From assembly GCA_026391005.1 (NCBI GenBank), contig JAPLEV010000020.1, forward strand, positions 1 through 64,000: a stretch of 64,000 bases of DNA. The letters are read 5' to 3'. Positions 14,448 to 22,226 of the stretch are shown here, piece after piece. A program made the position numbers and the translations under genes. The notes under the pieces were generated by a model, which was not told where the DNA came from, made no database searches, and saw only the letters and a list, made by a program, of their open reading frames with translations. Within the stretch, counting starts at the first letter, position 1, and the number at the start of each line of letters is the position of its first letter. The stretch comes from Flavobacteriia bacterium. Lineage in GTDB: Bacteria > Bacteroidota > Bacteroidia > Flavobacteriales_D > Crocinitomicaceae.

Positions 14448-17312
14448 ATGCAAAAATTAATTTTAAAAAGCCAATTTGGCTTTACCGAAATTTTATTGAC
14501 TATTTTTTTCTTAAATCTTCTATTCCCACTCGTTTCTCAATCCTTGCAACAAGGATGTCCGAATGCAAATCTATCGATGAATAATTTCACAGGATGGACA
14601 GGTAATACAGGATATTTCGGAAATCCCGGAGCAACCTTCGGAATTGTAAACGGGCGACATACCATCATTAGCACGCAAGGTTTCGACATAAAAACATGTG
14701 GGGGATTACCAATGATTCCTCCAGGTTACAATCGTTCTATAAGACTAGGGAATCAAATAGATGGAGCTGAAGGTGAAAAAATAAGCTATCAACTAACCGT
14801 TTCGCTAGACAATTCACTTTTTATTTATAAATATGCAGTAGTTCTTGAAGATCCAGATCATACCGCAGTTCAACAACCCAACTTCGAAATGCGCTTAAAG
14901 AATGCAGCGGGTCAACAGATCAATGGAAATTGCGGAATTTATACTGTTTATGCTGGACAACCGGGGCAAAACTTTCAGAATTGTAATGGTATAGCATGGC
15001 TACCTTGGAAAACGGTAGGTGTAAATTTAAGTTCATATATGGGTCAAACCATTACAATTGAATTTACCACCCGCGACTGCTCGCTAGGTGCTCACTTTGG
15101 CTATGCTTACCTCGTTGCAGAATGCATGCCTTTATACATCAACATGGATTATTGCCAGGGGTCAAGCCAAGTTCAGTTAACCGCTCCAATTGGATTTCAA
15201 AATTACCAATGGACTCCAGGTGGAGCTACAACACCATCAATAACTATTAATACTCCGAACAATAATCAAGTATATACTTGCACAATGAATTCTGTGAGTA
15301 ATCAAGGAAATTGCCCTGTAACTATTAGTGCGCAATTAACACCAACAATCGTTACCGCAAACTTCACCAATACCCAAGGGTGTTCCTTTGTACCTATTCA
15401 ATTTAATTCAACGAGTAGTGTTAGTCCAACACTGCTAGGCGGAATAACCCTGCCGAATAACGTCCTTACCAATTGGACTTGGTATTTTGGAGATGGTTCA
15501 TCACTTAGTGGAAATAATCCATCCATACACATGAATCCGCAACACACCTACCCATCTGCTGGCGTTTACACGGTAACTCATATCAGCACTACTGCTGGAG
15601 GATGCAGTGATACCATCATACAAAACATCATTGTAGGTGCTCCACCGGCATCCAATTTTACTGTGAATGGTTCTTGCCAAAACACGGTAACTTCATTTCA
15701 AAGTCAGTCCAACGTGCCTTGTACTTATTCCTGGAATTTTATGGATGGAAGTGCAAATAGTAGTCAGGCAAACCCTCAACACATATACACCTTAGCTGGC
15801 AGCTACACGGTAACTCTTATTGCCACCAATGCAATAGGTTGCAGTGATACTACCTATCAAAATTTAACCATTCACCCACAACCCAATATCGACGCTGGAA
15901 TTGACACCAATGTTTGTACTGGCGACGGAGTTCTGCTTAGTGCAAGTGGCGGAACAAGCTATAATTGGCAATTAAATGGGACTAATGGAGGGCAATACAT
16001 CCCCAATAACGATGGTTTTATTTATGTTATTGGTATAGATACAAATGGATGTTCAAATATAGATAGCCTATATATCATCGTTTATCCATTACCAATTGTT
16101 ACCGCGGGAGCTGATCTTTTTGCATGTTCAGGAACTACGATTACTTTACAAGGGAATGGAATACTAAACTACACGTGGAATAATGGTATTGTTGATGGTG
16201 CGCCGTTTATTCCGATTCCTGGATCATACAATTATAGTGTAACAGGTACAGACCTATATTCGTGTTCAGCGACTGATTCAATAAATGTAACTATTTATGC
16301 GAATCCGATAATTAATGCTGGAATTGATCAGATCATTTGCACAGGTAGCGCTGCTACATTGTCGGGAAACGGAGCACAAACATACCAATGGAATAATAGC
16401 GTTGTAAATTCATTAGCATTTATTCCCCTACAATCTGCAAGTTATACCGTAATCGGCACCGATATAAATGGTTGTATTGGAAGCGATAGTGTTTCCGTAT
16501 CAATCGAACCCGCAACTGATGTTTCCTTCATTGCTCCAGTCACAGAAGGATGTGCTCCCCTTGACGCTTCATTTATGAATACATCAACCGGTACGGCAGG
16601 ACTTAATTGTTTTTGGGACTTTGGCGATGGTGAAAATGGAACAGATTGTTCGAGTATAAGTCATACCTATTTGACACCAGGTTGTTACGACGTACAATTA
16701 ACCATAACTACCCCTTTGGGCTGTGTTTGGTCGGAAACCATACCAAATTACATCTGTGTTTTCCCAAATCCAATTGCTTCCTTTTCGCCCTATCCTACTC
16801 AGCTAAGCGAGGCTGTAACAAACTCAAGTATGAATAACGCAAGTATCGGCGCAACAACTTATTATTGGGATTTTGGTGACGGGAGCATGCCCTCAAGCAA
16901 TCAAGATCCGAACCATGAATTCCCAGGTTATCCACCTACAAATTATACTATATTTCTAACAGCAACAAGCGAACACGGTTGTATAGACACCATAACACAA
17001 ACAGTAATCGTTCATCCTTCATTACTAATCTACATACCAAATGCCTTTACACCAGATGGGGATCAGTTCAATCAAACTTGGCTGCCAATCTTCTCAGAAA
17101 GTGTTGATCCTTATAATTATGAGTTACTACTTTTCGATCGATGGGGTGAAACGATATGGGAAAGTCATAATTTAAGCGTGGGTTGGGACGGAACATATGG
17201 AAGTAATGGATTAGCTGTTCAAGATGGAAGTTACACCTATAAAATCAGCTATAAACTAAGAAATGACGCGCTAAGGGAAATAATCACAGGCCACGTAAAT
17301 CTAATGCGCTGA
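14448..17312 (+). CDS. Second long PKD-repeat secreted protein with T9SS type B C-terminus
   Basis: 954 residues, paralogue of the previous gene. An unusually long N-terminus (about 30 residues with a hydrophobic stretch ILLTIFFLNLLFPL) precedes the shared domain (QQGCPNANLSMNNFTGW...). It has four PKD modules and three Ig-like repeats, so it is shorter by one PKD and two Ig-like units. The C-terminal 95 residues (YIPNAFTPDGDQFNQTW... to HVNLMR) are the T9SS type B sorting domain. It stands alone, 283 bases after its paralogue, and is followed by a strong terminator. Surface adhesion or matrix role inferred. Confidence 0.88.
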   Translation: MQKLILKSQFGFTEILLTIFFLNLLFPLVSQSLQQGCPNANLSMNNFTGWTGNTGYFGNPGATFGIVNGRHTIISTQGFDIKTCGGLPMIPPGYNRSIRLGNQIDGAEGEKISYQLTVSLDNSLFIYKYAVVLEDPDHTAVQQPNFEMRLKNAAGQQINGNCGIYTVYAGQPGQNFQNCNGIAWLPWKTVGVNLSSYMGQTITIEFTTRDCSLGAHFGYAYLVAECMPLYINMDYCQGSSQVQLTAPIGFQNYQWTPGGATTPSITINTPNNNQVYTCTMNSVSNQGNCPVTISAQLTPTIVTANFTNTQGCSFVPIQFNSTSSVSPTLLGGITLPNNVLTNWTWYFGDGSSLSGNNPSIHMNPQHTYPSAGVYTVTHISTTAGGCSDTIIQNIIVGAPPASNFTVNGSCQNTVTSFQSQSNVPCTYSWNFMDGSANSSQANPQHIYTLAGSYTVTLIATNAIGCSDTTYQNLTIHPQPNIDAGIDTNVCTGDGVLLSASGGTSYNWQLNGTNGGQYIPNNDGFIYVIGIDTNGCSNIDSLYIIVYPLPIVTAGADLFACSGTTITLQGNGILNYTWNNGIVDGAPFIPIPGSYNYSVTGTDLYSCSATDSINVTIYANPIINAGIDQIICTGSAATLSGNGAQTYQWNNSVVNSLAFIPLQSASYTVIGTDINGCIGSDSVSVSIEPATDVSFIAPVTEGCAPLDASFMNTSTGTAGLNCFWDFGDGENGTDCSSISHTYLTPGCYDVQLTITTPLGCVWSETIPNYICVFPNPIASFSPYPTQLSEAVTNSSMNNASIGATTYYWDFGDGSMPSSNQDPNHEFPGYPPTNYTIFLTATSEHGCIDTITQTVIVHPSLLIYIPNAFTPDGDQFNQTWLPIFSESVDPYNYELLLFDRWGETIWESHNLSVGWDGTYGSNGLAVQDGSYTYKISYKLRNDALREIITGHVNLMR

Positions 17313-17341
17313 TAAAGTAGAATTAAGTGTTAATAGTAGAT

Positions 17342-17383
17342 TTAGTAAGGCCATCAACTTAATTTGATGGCCTTACTAATTTT
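17342..17383 (+). terminator. Strong rho-independent terminator
   Basis: A perfect 16-bp stem (17342-17357 with 17364-17379) with a 6-base loop is followed by TTTTA on the plus strand, 29 bases after the stop of the second PKD gene. It closes the surface locus. On the other strand the T-run is short, so it mainly serves the plus strand. Confidence 0.85.
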
Positions 17384-17425
17384 ATGAGTATTACAACCTA
17401 CATTTAGGAAAGGAAATTAATTTGC

Positions 17426-18364
17426 CTAATTCAATTTAAAATTAGTTAGCTCAGGTTCAAAAGAAGTCATGCAAGATTTAGCAAATAATTCGTTCTTTAC
17501 TTTATAAACCTCTAGGTTACTTTTTACAAATTTATAATTTGATTTCAGCCGATTTGCTTGAGAATTTATCAGTGCAATTGCTTTTTCAAACTCAACAGTA
17601 TTCTTGGTGTAGGCCCTTCTCAATGTAGTGTTATTCATAATTTTCTGGTAAATAATTGGGGCATTACTTTTTCCATATTTAAGATAAGCTCCAATGAATG
17701 AATTAAATTCATAATAAGCAAAATAGGTTGCTAAAGCAGCTTTAAAAAAAGTTATCGCTAAGGTTGTATCGTTTTGTTTTAATGCATTATCATAGGCATC
17801 CAATGCCGCGCTACATCCATTTTGGTAGGCTGTATATTCGTCCATCAGACCAAAAATTCCGTTAACATTTGCGGATACACCAGAACCTTTTCCTATATAA
17901 GTAGTAAAGCGAAATATTTTTTCTTTAGCATCAATAGGAAGAAAGCCCGCAATTAATTCAGATTTATAATAAGATTGAACATCAGATTGTTCTGTATCAG
18001 TAAATAAAAGGTATTGATTTGGGCCTACAAAAATACCATCTCTGGTATTTTTATGATGAGTTGATTCGTGAATAATAGATTCAAATTCAACGATAATATC
18101 ATTTTTATCATTTGCATCGAAATTTGCTGGAGTTGGGACCCCTCCTACCGTAATGCTCCAACTATTAGGAGATGAATAACTTGACTCTAGCATCGGAACA
18201 TAATCTGGTGCATATTGTTGGCAAAATAAAAGGACTAAGGTTTTTTCTGATGCTAAGGAAGGCAAATCTGCACGATACGTAGTGTGATTTTGCAGTTTAT
18301 CATTTGAAAAACCAAAAGAAAAAGTTACAGCGAGAGCGACAAGAATTTTTTTCATCATAGCCAT
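17426..18364 (-). CDS. Secreted protein with HExxHH zinc-protease-like motif
   Basis: 312 residues; a signal peptide covers about 1-20 (second or fourth Met could be the true start). Residues 95-104 read FESIIHESTHH, the H-E-x-x-H zinc site of zincin metalloproteases on a hydrophobic helix. Glu-176 in the later helix GLMDEYTAY is a candidate third ligand. The remainder is helical (residues 185-290). No sorting domain or lipobox. I do not recognise a named family, so peptidase activity is inferred from the motif alone. It points towards the terminator of the surface locus from the other side and seems to be a single gene. Confidence 0.75.
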   Translation of the reverse strand: MAMMKKILVALAVTFSFGFSNDKLQNHTTYRADLPSLASEKTLVLLFCQQYAPDYVPMLESSYSSPNSWSITVGGVPTPANFDANDKNDIIVEFESIIHESTHHKNTRDGIFVGPNQYLLFTDTEQSDVQSYYKSELIAGFLPIDAKEKIFRFTTYIGKGSGVSANVNGIFGLMDEYTAYQNGCSAALDAYDNALKQNDTTLAITFFKAALATYFAYYEFNSFIGAYLKYGKSNAPIIYQKIMNNTTLRRAYTKNTVEFEKAIALINSQANRLKSNYKFVKSNLEVYKVKNELFAKSCMTSFEPELTNFKLN

Positions 18365-18471
18365 AAAACCAAAGAGGAGGAAAACGTTACAAGATAAATG
18401 ATTAACACAACAATTAATAGAGACGAAATCATTGAAATGGTGGATTTTTAGAAAGGCATAACTTACTTAAG

Positions 18472-19377
18472 CTAGGGAATTTTTAATACCTGCCCAATCC
18501 TAATCATATCGGAGTGTAATCCGTTTGCTTTTTTAATCTTTCCAACTGTCGTATGATATTTATTTGCAATCATACCTAGCGTATCACCTGCCTTTACTTT
18601 ATATTTTTTCTTCGTTTTAACGCTCGGATTTTTTATTACTGGAGCCAGTGCCGACTGTACCTGATTCTCGCAGGGATTTAATCTTGTGTAATCCTCCAGA
18701 GAAATTGCTGCTCCTATTTGGGGATCATAGTACTTATAAAAATGTTGACAAATATTTATGGTGTTAGAAAAAAATGGAAGACTATCTCCGTTCCACTCAA
18801 AGCATTGAATTACAGCGTCATTAAATTCCAATATTTTTTCCGGAAATAAAGTTGGGTATCGCCTATGCATAGCATTTACTTGCGGCTGAACGGCACCAAG
18901 TCCTCCTCCGGCTGATCCTCGACTATCCAAACGAACATAACAGCGGCCATTTTCACTTGGTCCAACCACAGCAATCCAATATACGGTTAAGGTTTGTGGA
19001 TTAATTTGAATATAAAGGGATTTTAAATCCGAATTGAATCCTTTTTTTCGAATATTTTCCAGTCCGATATTTACCTTAACATTTAGGTAGCCACCAAATT
19101 TATCTGATCTACGCGAATTAAAAGAATGTAGCGCGTCATATACTGACGGCATACCTTTGGCACAATAAGAATCACAGACTAATTCATCAAATTTACCAAG
19201 TTTAATTGTATCCGGATTTATTAGAAAAAATGGCGGTACAATTAAACTAATTCTTTCAGGAATGGAATCCGCGAGAACTGTTGATGCATCTACTTGCGAA
19301 AAGGATAAGGGTAAGAATAAGAAATATAATGAGATTAAGATAATTATCCTATATGGAAGTAAATACATTGAATTCAT
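18472..19377 (-). CDS. Secreted protein with C-terminal LysM domain
   Basis: 301 residues. Hydrophobic leader 1-27 ending SFS-Q. The middle (about 60-250) is an unrecognised domain with conserved-looking cysteines (VCDSYCAKG, NGRCYV, NICQHF, NPCENQ) and a TonB-C-like stretch (LYIQINPQTLTVYWIAVVG). Residues 258-301 (KYKVKAGDTLGMIANKYHTTVGKIKKANG) are a LysM domain, which binds peptidoglycan GlcNAc, so the protein is probably held at the cell wall. The start could also be the second Met. Its 5-prime end overlaps a divergent tiny reading frame at 19353-19532. Confidence 0.8.
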   Translation of the reverse strand: MNSMYLLPYRIIILISLYFLFLPLSFSQVDASTVLADSIPERISLIVPPFFLINPDTIKLGKFDELVCDSYCAKGMPSVYDALHSFNSRRSDKFGGYLNVKVNIGLENIRKKGFNSDLKSLYIQINPQTLTVYWIAVVGPSENGRCYVRLDSRGSAGGGLGAVQPQVNAMHRRYPTLFPEKILEFNDAVIQCFEWNGDSLPFFSNTINICQHFYKYYDPQIGAAISLEDYTRLNPCENQVQSALAPVIKNPSVKTKKKYKVKAGDTLGMIANKYHTTVGKIKKANGLHSDMIRIGQVLKIP

Positions 19378-19532
19378 CTCAACACGTTATCGTTAAAAAT
19401 ACTAAAATAAATAAAAAAGAAAGACCATTAGAGGATACTAACGATTATGATCGAATATTAAGCGAACTTACTACCCTAAACAAAAAAGTAGATGATTTAG
19501 CTTCCGAAATAAAAAACACAACAAAAAAATAA
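19353..19532 (+). CDS. Possible 59-residue coiled-coil protein
   Basis: An ATG at 19353 opens 59 codons ending TAA at 19530-19532. It fills the whole gap between two minus-strand genes and overlaps the LysM gene start by 25 bases. The product is highly charged; its C-terminal half (DRILSELTTLNKKVDDLASEI) has heptad spacing of Leu/Ile/Val typical of a coiled coil, which random AT-rich sequence rarely gives. No signal peptide. No other support. Confidence 0.35.
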   Translation: MEVNTLNSSQHVIVKNTKINKKERPLEDTNDYDRILSELTTLNKKVDDLASEIKNTTKK

Positions 19533-19543
19533 ATAAAATACAG

Positions 19544-20347
19544 CTACCAAGTGAATTGAACCCCTAAGTTTAAGTTATAGTAATATTTATCGATTGGTAA
19601 AGGGCGGTAGGAATCATAAACATGATCATAACTAAGCTTCATTTCAAGGTGATTACTAATCTTAAAAAATAAATTCAGATCAATAATCCATCTAGGCTTC
19701 AAGAAATATTGAAATTGACTATTCATTGGAAATTGAACATAAGTTCTTGCGCTAAAATCGATGCCTTTTTTAAATTGAATTGCTGCTTTAGAAGATAAGT
19801 TTAATCGGGGAATATTTCTAATAACCTCCAAAGATGAATCATTATTAAAACCATAACCACTTGTATTTGAATTCCATTTTTCAAACTCATAAAAAATACC
19901 TATACTACTGTATAAATCATCCTTTTTTCCTTCCCAAAATCTAAATCGCGCATTACATCCTGCCAATGCCCTATTCCGCATTCCTAAAACCCCATTCCAT
20001 TGATATTGACAGAAAAAATCTGGCGCAACTTTTCGTTTATCATTATCTCTAAATCGAAATTGAAAGTAGCCGTTATTTTCCAAAATTACCTTTCCATTAA
20101 AGGAGCCGTCCATATTACCTAACAATATTAAAATCCAATCTTTTTTTAAAAATAAATCAAGTTCCATTTGGTTCGATAAATCTAGCATATTTAATTTTTG
20201 TTTGTCGCTTGCGAAACTTACATTATATGAAAATGCTATTTTTTTTTCGGAGGAATCTTGGTCATTTTCACGATCTACATTAACGAGCTGACAATGAATT
20301 GGGCCTATCAAAAGGCATAGAATTATAAATAATAATTGAACTTTCAT
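19544..20347 (-). CDS. Outer-membrane beta-barrel-like protein (DUF481/YdiY type)
   Basis: 267 residues with signal peptide ending GPIHC-Q. The mature part alternates hydrophobic and polar residues in about 12 strands (for example YFQFRFRD, CNARFRFWEG, FYEFEKW, LEMKLSYDHVYDS) and ends in an aromatic residue (NLNLGVQFTW), as expected for an outer-membrane barrel recognised by BamA. The WNGVLGMRNRALAGCNARFR region resembles the DUF481 salt-induced outer-membrane family; this is a pattern judgement. Cys at the putative cleavage site does not form a good lipobox. Single gene. Confidence 0.7.
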   Translation of the reverse strand: MKVQLLFIILCLLIGPIHCQLVNVDRENDQDSSEKKIAFSYNVSFASDKQKLNMLDLSNQMELDLFLKKDWILILLGNMDGSFNGKVILENNGYFQFRFRDNDKRKVAPDFFCQYQWNGVLGMRNRALAGCNARFRFWEGKKDDLYSSIGIFYEFEKWNSNTSGYGFNNDSSLEVIRNIPRLNLSSKAAIQFKKGIDFSARTYVQFPMNSQFQYFLKPRWIIDLNLFFKISNHLEMKLSYDHVYDSYRPLPIDKYYYNLNLGVQFTW

Positions 20348-20593
20348 TATATGTAATTAAAAAACGTTTTCGGTCCAAAAAGCAAGTTTAACTTGTCGAC
20401 ATGCACATTTAAATTGCTAGAATGGAGGAGGTCGCTGTTGATTTTTGGCTCTATTTTATTGGTATCTTAAAGGAAAGTTAATTATTTTAAATTAATTGAA
20501 AATTTTACTGTCAAAATTATTTGCTTTATTGGTTCTATTGAAGCACAAAATATTTGAGAAAATAGTATTCATTTTATACTTAAATTTGTAAAT

Positions 20594-21448
20594 ATGAAAA
20601 TCTATAATTTAGTTGCTATTTTTTTTCTTATTGGTTCTTTTTTAGCTCTTTTTTCTTGTAATGACCCAAGCAATAAAAAAGCATCTAATGAATTACCAAC
20701 AATAAAAGACACAATAAATACAACAGTAAGTCGAGCGAATTGGCGAAATCCTGTTATGAGTCCTGTTGGTGTTGGTGTTGCGAGAATTGTTCGTGGCTAT
20801 TTCCTTGTCGGAGATTATAAAAAAATGCTGCAGTTTGTTATTGTTCCACCTTGTTACCAACCCAAGCAAATAGAAAATATTTTAAGAAAATCAACTTGGG
20901 GATATGAAATTAATCTTTCAAATTTACAGTGGTTACCAGACAGTACATTTATTCTTACTCACAGAACTAGCAAACAAAATACCACAGGATCCGAGCAATA
21001 CATTGGTAGAATTATCAATGATACAGCAAAAATCTTCTTGTTTCCTGAGAAACAAAATCTTTTCCAATATTATGGTGATGAGAACATCGATGATCCCTGC
21101 CAACTAAAAGACGCCATGGATAAAATTTATTTTGCCTTTGACAAAACGATCATTTTAAAACAATCGGCAACTTCATTAGCCGCTATACTAAGCTACCTTA
21201 AGTCAAATACTAACATTCGCGCACATTTTATTGGACACACTAGTAATGAAGGATCTAAATCACATAACATTCAACTCAGTCAACTTAGAGCGAAAGCAAT
21301 ATGCGATTATTTATCAAAAAATGGTATCGTGATGGATCGATTAAGCTACGAGGGAAAAGGTGATAAAGAGCCCTTGGTGTCTAATGATACAGAGGCAAAC
21401 AAAAGCATAAATCGCCGAGTAGAAATAAGTGTAAATGAATTAGATTAA
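20594..21448 (+). CDS. OmpA-family lipoprotein
   Basis: 284 residues. Lipoprotein signal with lipobox LFS-C at Cys-22. Residues 30-170 form an unrecognised N-terminal domain. Residues about 178-284 are an OmpA C-terminal domain: IYFAFDKTIILKQSATSLAAI, the peptidoglycan-binding region HFIGHTSNEGSKSHNIQLSQLRA (the Asp and Arg that hold diaminopimelate correspond here to the HTSNEG and LRAKA regions) and RRVEI at the end. It links the outer membrane to the cell wall. Monocistronic; the 246-base upstream gap has no gene. Confidence 0.85.
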   Translation: MKIYNLVAIFFLIGSFLALFSCNDPSNKKASNELPTIKDTINTTVSRANWRNPVMSPVGVGVARIVRGYFLVGDYKKMLQFVIVPPCYQPKQIENILRKSTWGYEINLSNLQWLPDSTFILTHRTSKQNTTGSEQYIGRIINDTAKIFLFPEKQNLFQYYGDENIDDPCQLKDAMDKIYFAFDKTIILKQSATSLAAILSYLKSNTNIRAHFIGHTSNEGSKSHNIQLSQLRAKAICDYLSKNGIVMDRLSYEGKGDKEPLVSNDTEANKSINRRVEISVNELD

Positions 21449-21584
21449 TAAAAATCAAGTTTTCTTAGATTGAAATACTTACCATCATTTTAAATCGCAA
21501 ATCGCTGAAATAAAGCTAAAGGAAACTTCCATATAACCGCGTTCAAAAAAGATCTTTAGAAATCAACCTTTTTATTTTAAGGTG

Positions 21585-22016
21585 CTATTTCTTTCTCGGC
21601 GTAAAAAAATGCCATGTAACCATCTGCTTATGCATCAAATGTTCGAAGATCATGTGGTCAATAACCCCTCTTTGCTCCTCTAAAAATACTCCGTAGCTAG
21701 ATTTTCTAGACATAAAGCGAAAGTGAAACATTTCCATTAATGCATAAGATGCTGCAACACTAATTGCTTCAATTGGTGATTCTTTGCTAAACCCCTTTCC
21801 TTCAATAATTTGCAAACATCCTTTTTGCAAATCCCCCAATAGAATTGGATCATTACTTTTTGGTTGCTTAAACGAATCGGATTCGCGATAGAGAACTGGC
21901 CCTATTTTGAGATAATTAGTTGCTTTAGAATACATATAGGGGAACATTGCATCGAGAGCAAATAGCTGTAATTCATCTGGCCAAGTATCCATTAATTTAT
22001 CAAGGGCATCGCTCAT
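21585..22016 (-). CDS. Hypothetical cytoplasmic protein
   Basis: 143 residues, no signal peptide or membrane segment. The sequence is helical and aromatic-rich (MSDALDKLMDTWPDELQLF, AASYALMEMFHFRFMSR) with three closely spaced His near the end (MIFEHLMHKQMVTWHFF). I do not recognise a family. It stands alone between an OmpA lipoprotein gene and a CotH gene on the same strand, 210 bases from the latter. Confidence 0.6.
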   Translation of the reverse strand: MSDALDKLMDTWPDELQLFALDAMFPYMYSKATNYLKIGPVLYRESDSFKQPKSNDPILLGDLQKGCLQIIEGKGFSKESPIEAISVAASYALMEMFHFRFMSRKSSYGVFLEEQRGVIDHMIFEHLMHKQMVTWHFFTPRKK

Positions 22017-22226
22017 AGTAGAATTTAAATTAAGAATTTTACTTAAAACTAAGAAAAAAAACGAGTGCAGTAAAAGTATGTAGATAAATTTTATTTCGTA
22101 AAAGCTTCGTTATCAATCTAGAGAATTAAGAAAATCGGCCGTATTCTCTTAATGAATAGCTCCTTTAACAAGACCACCTAATATCTTACAAGTTTAGGTA
22201 GTTTCGATGAAGCGAATTGGCAAGGC

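Noticed and set aside
785..17312. Prophage or tail-fibre remnant, suggested by S74 and collagen repeats
   Set aside because: No capsid, terminase, tail, integrase or attachment sites; proteins carry Sec signal peptides and T9SS domains instead.
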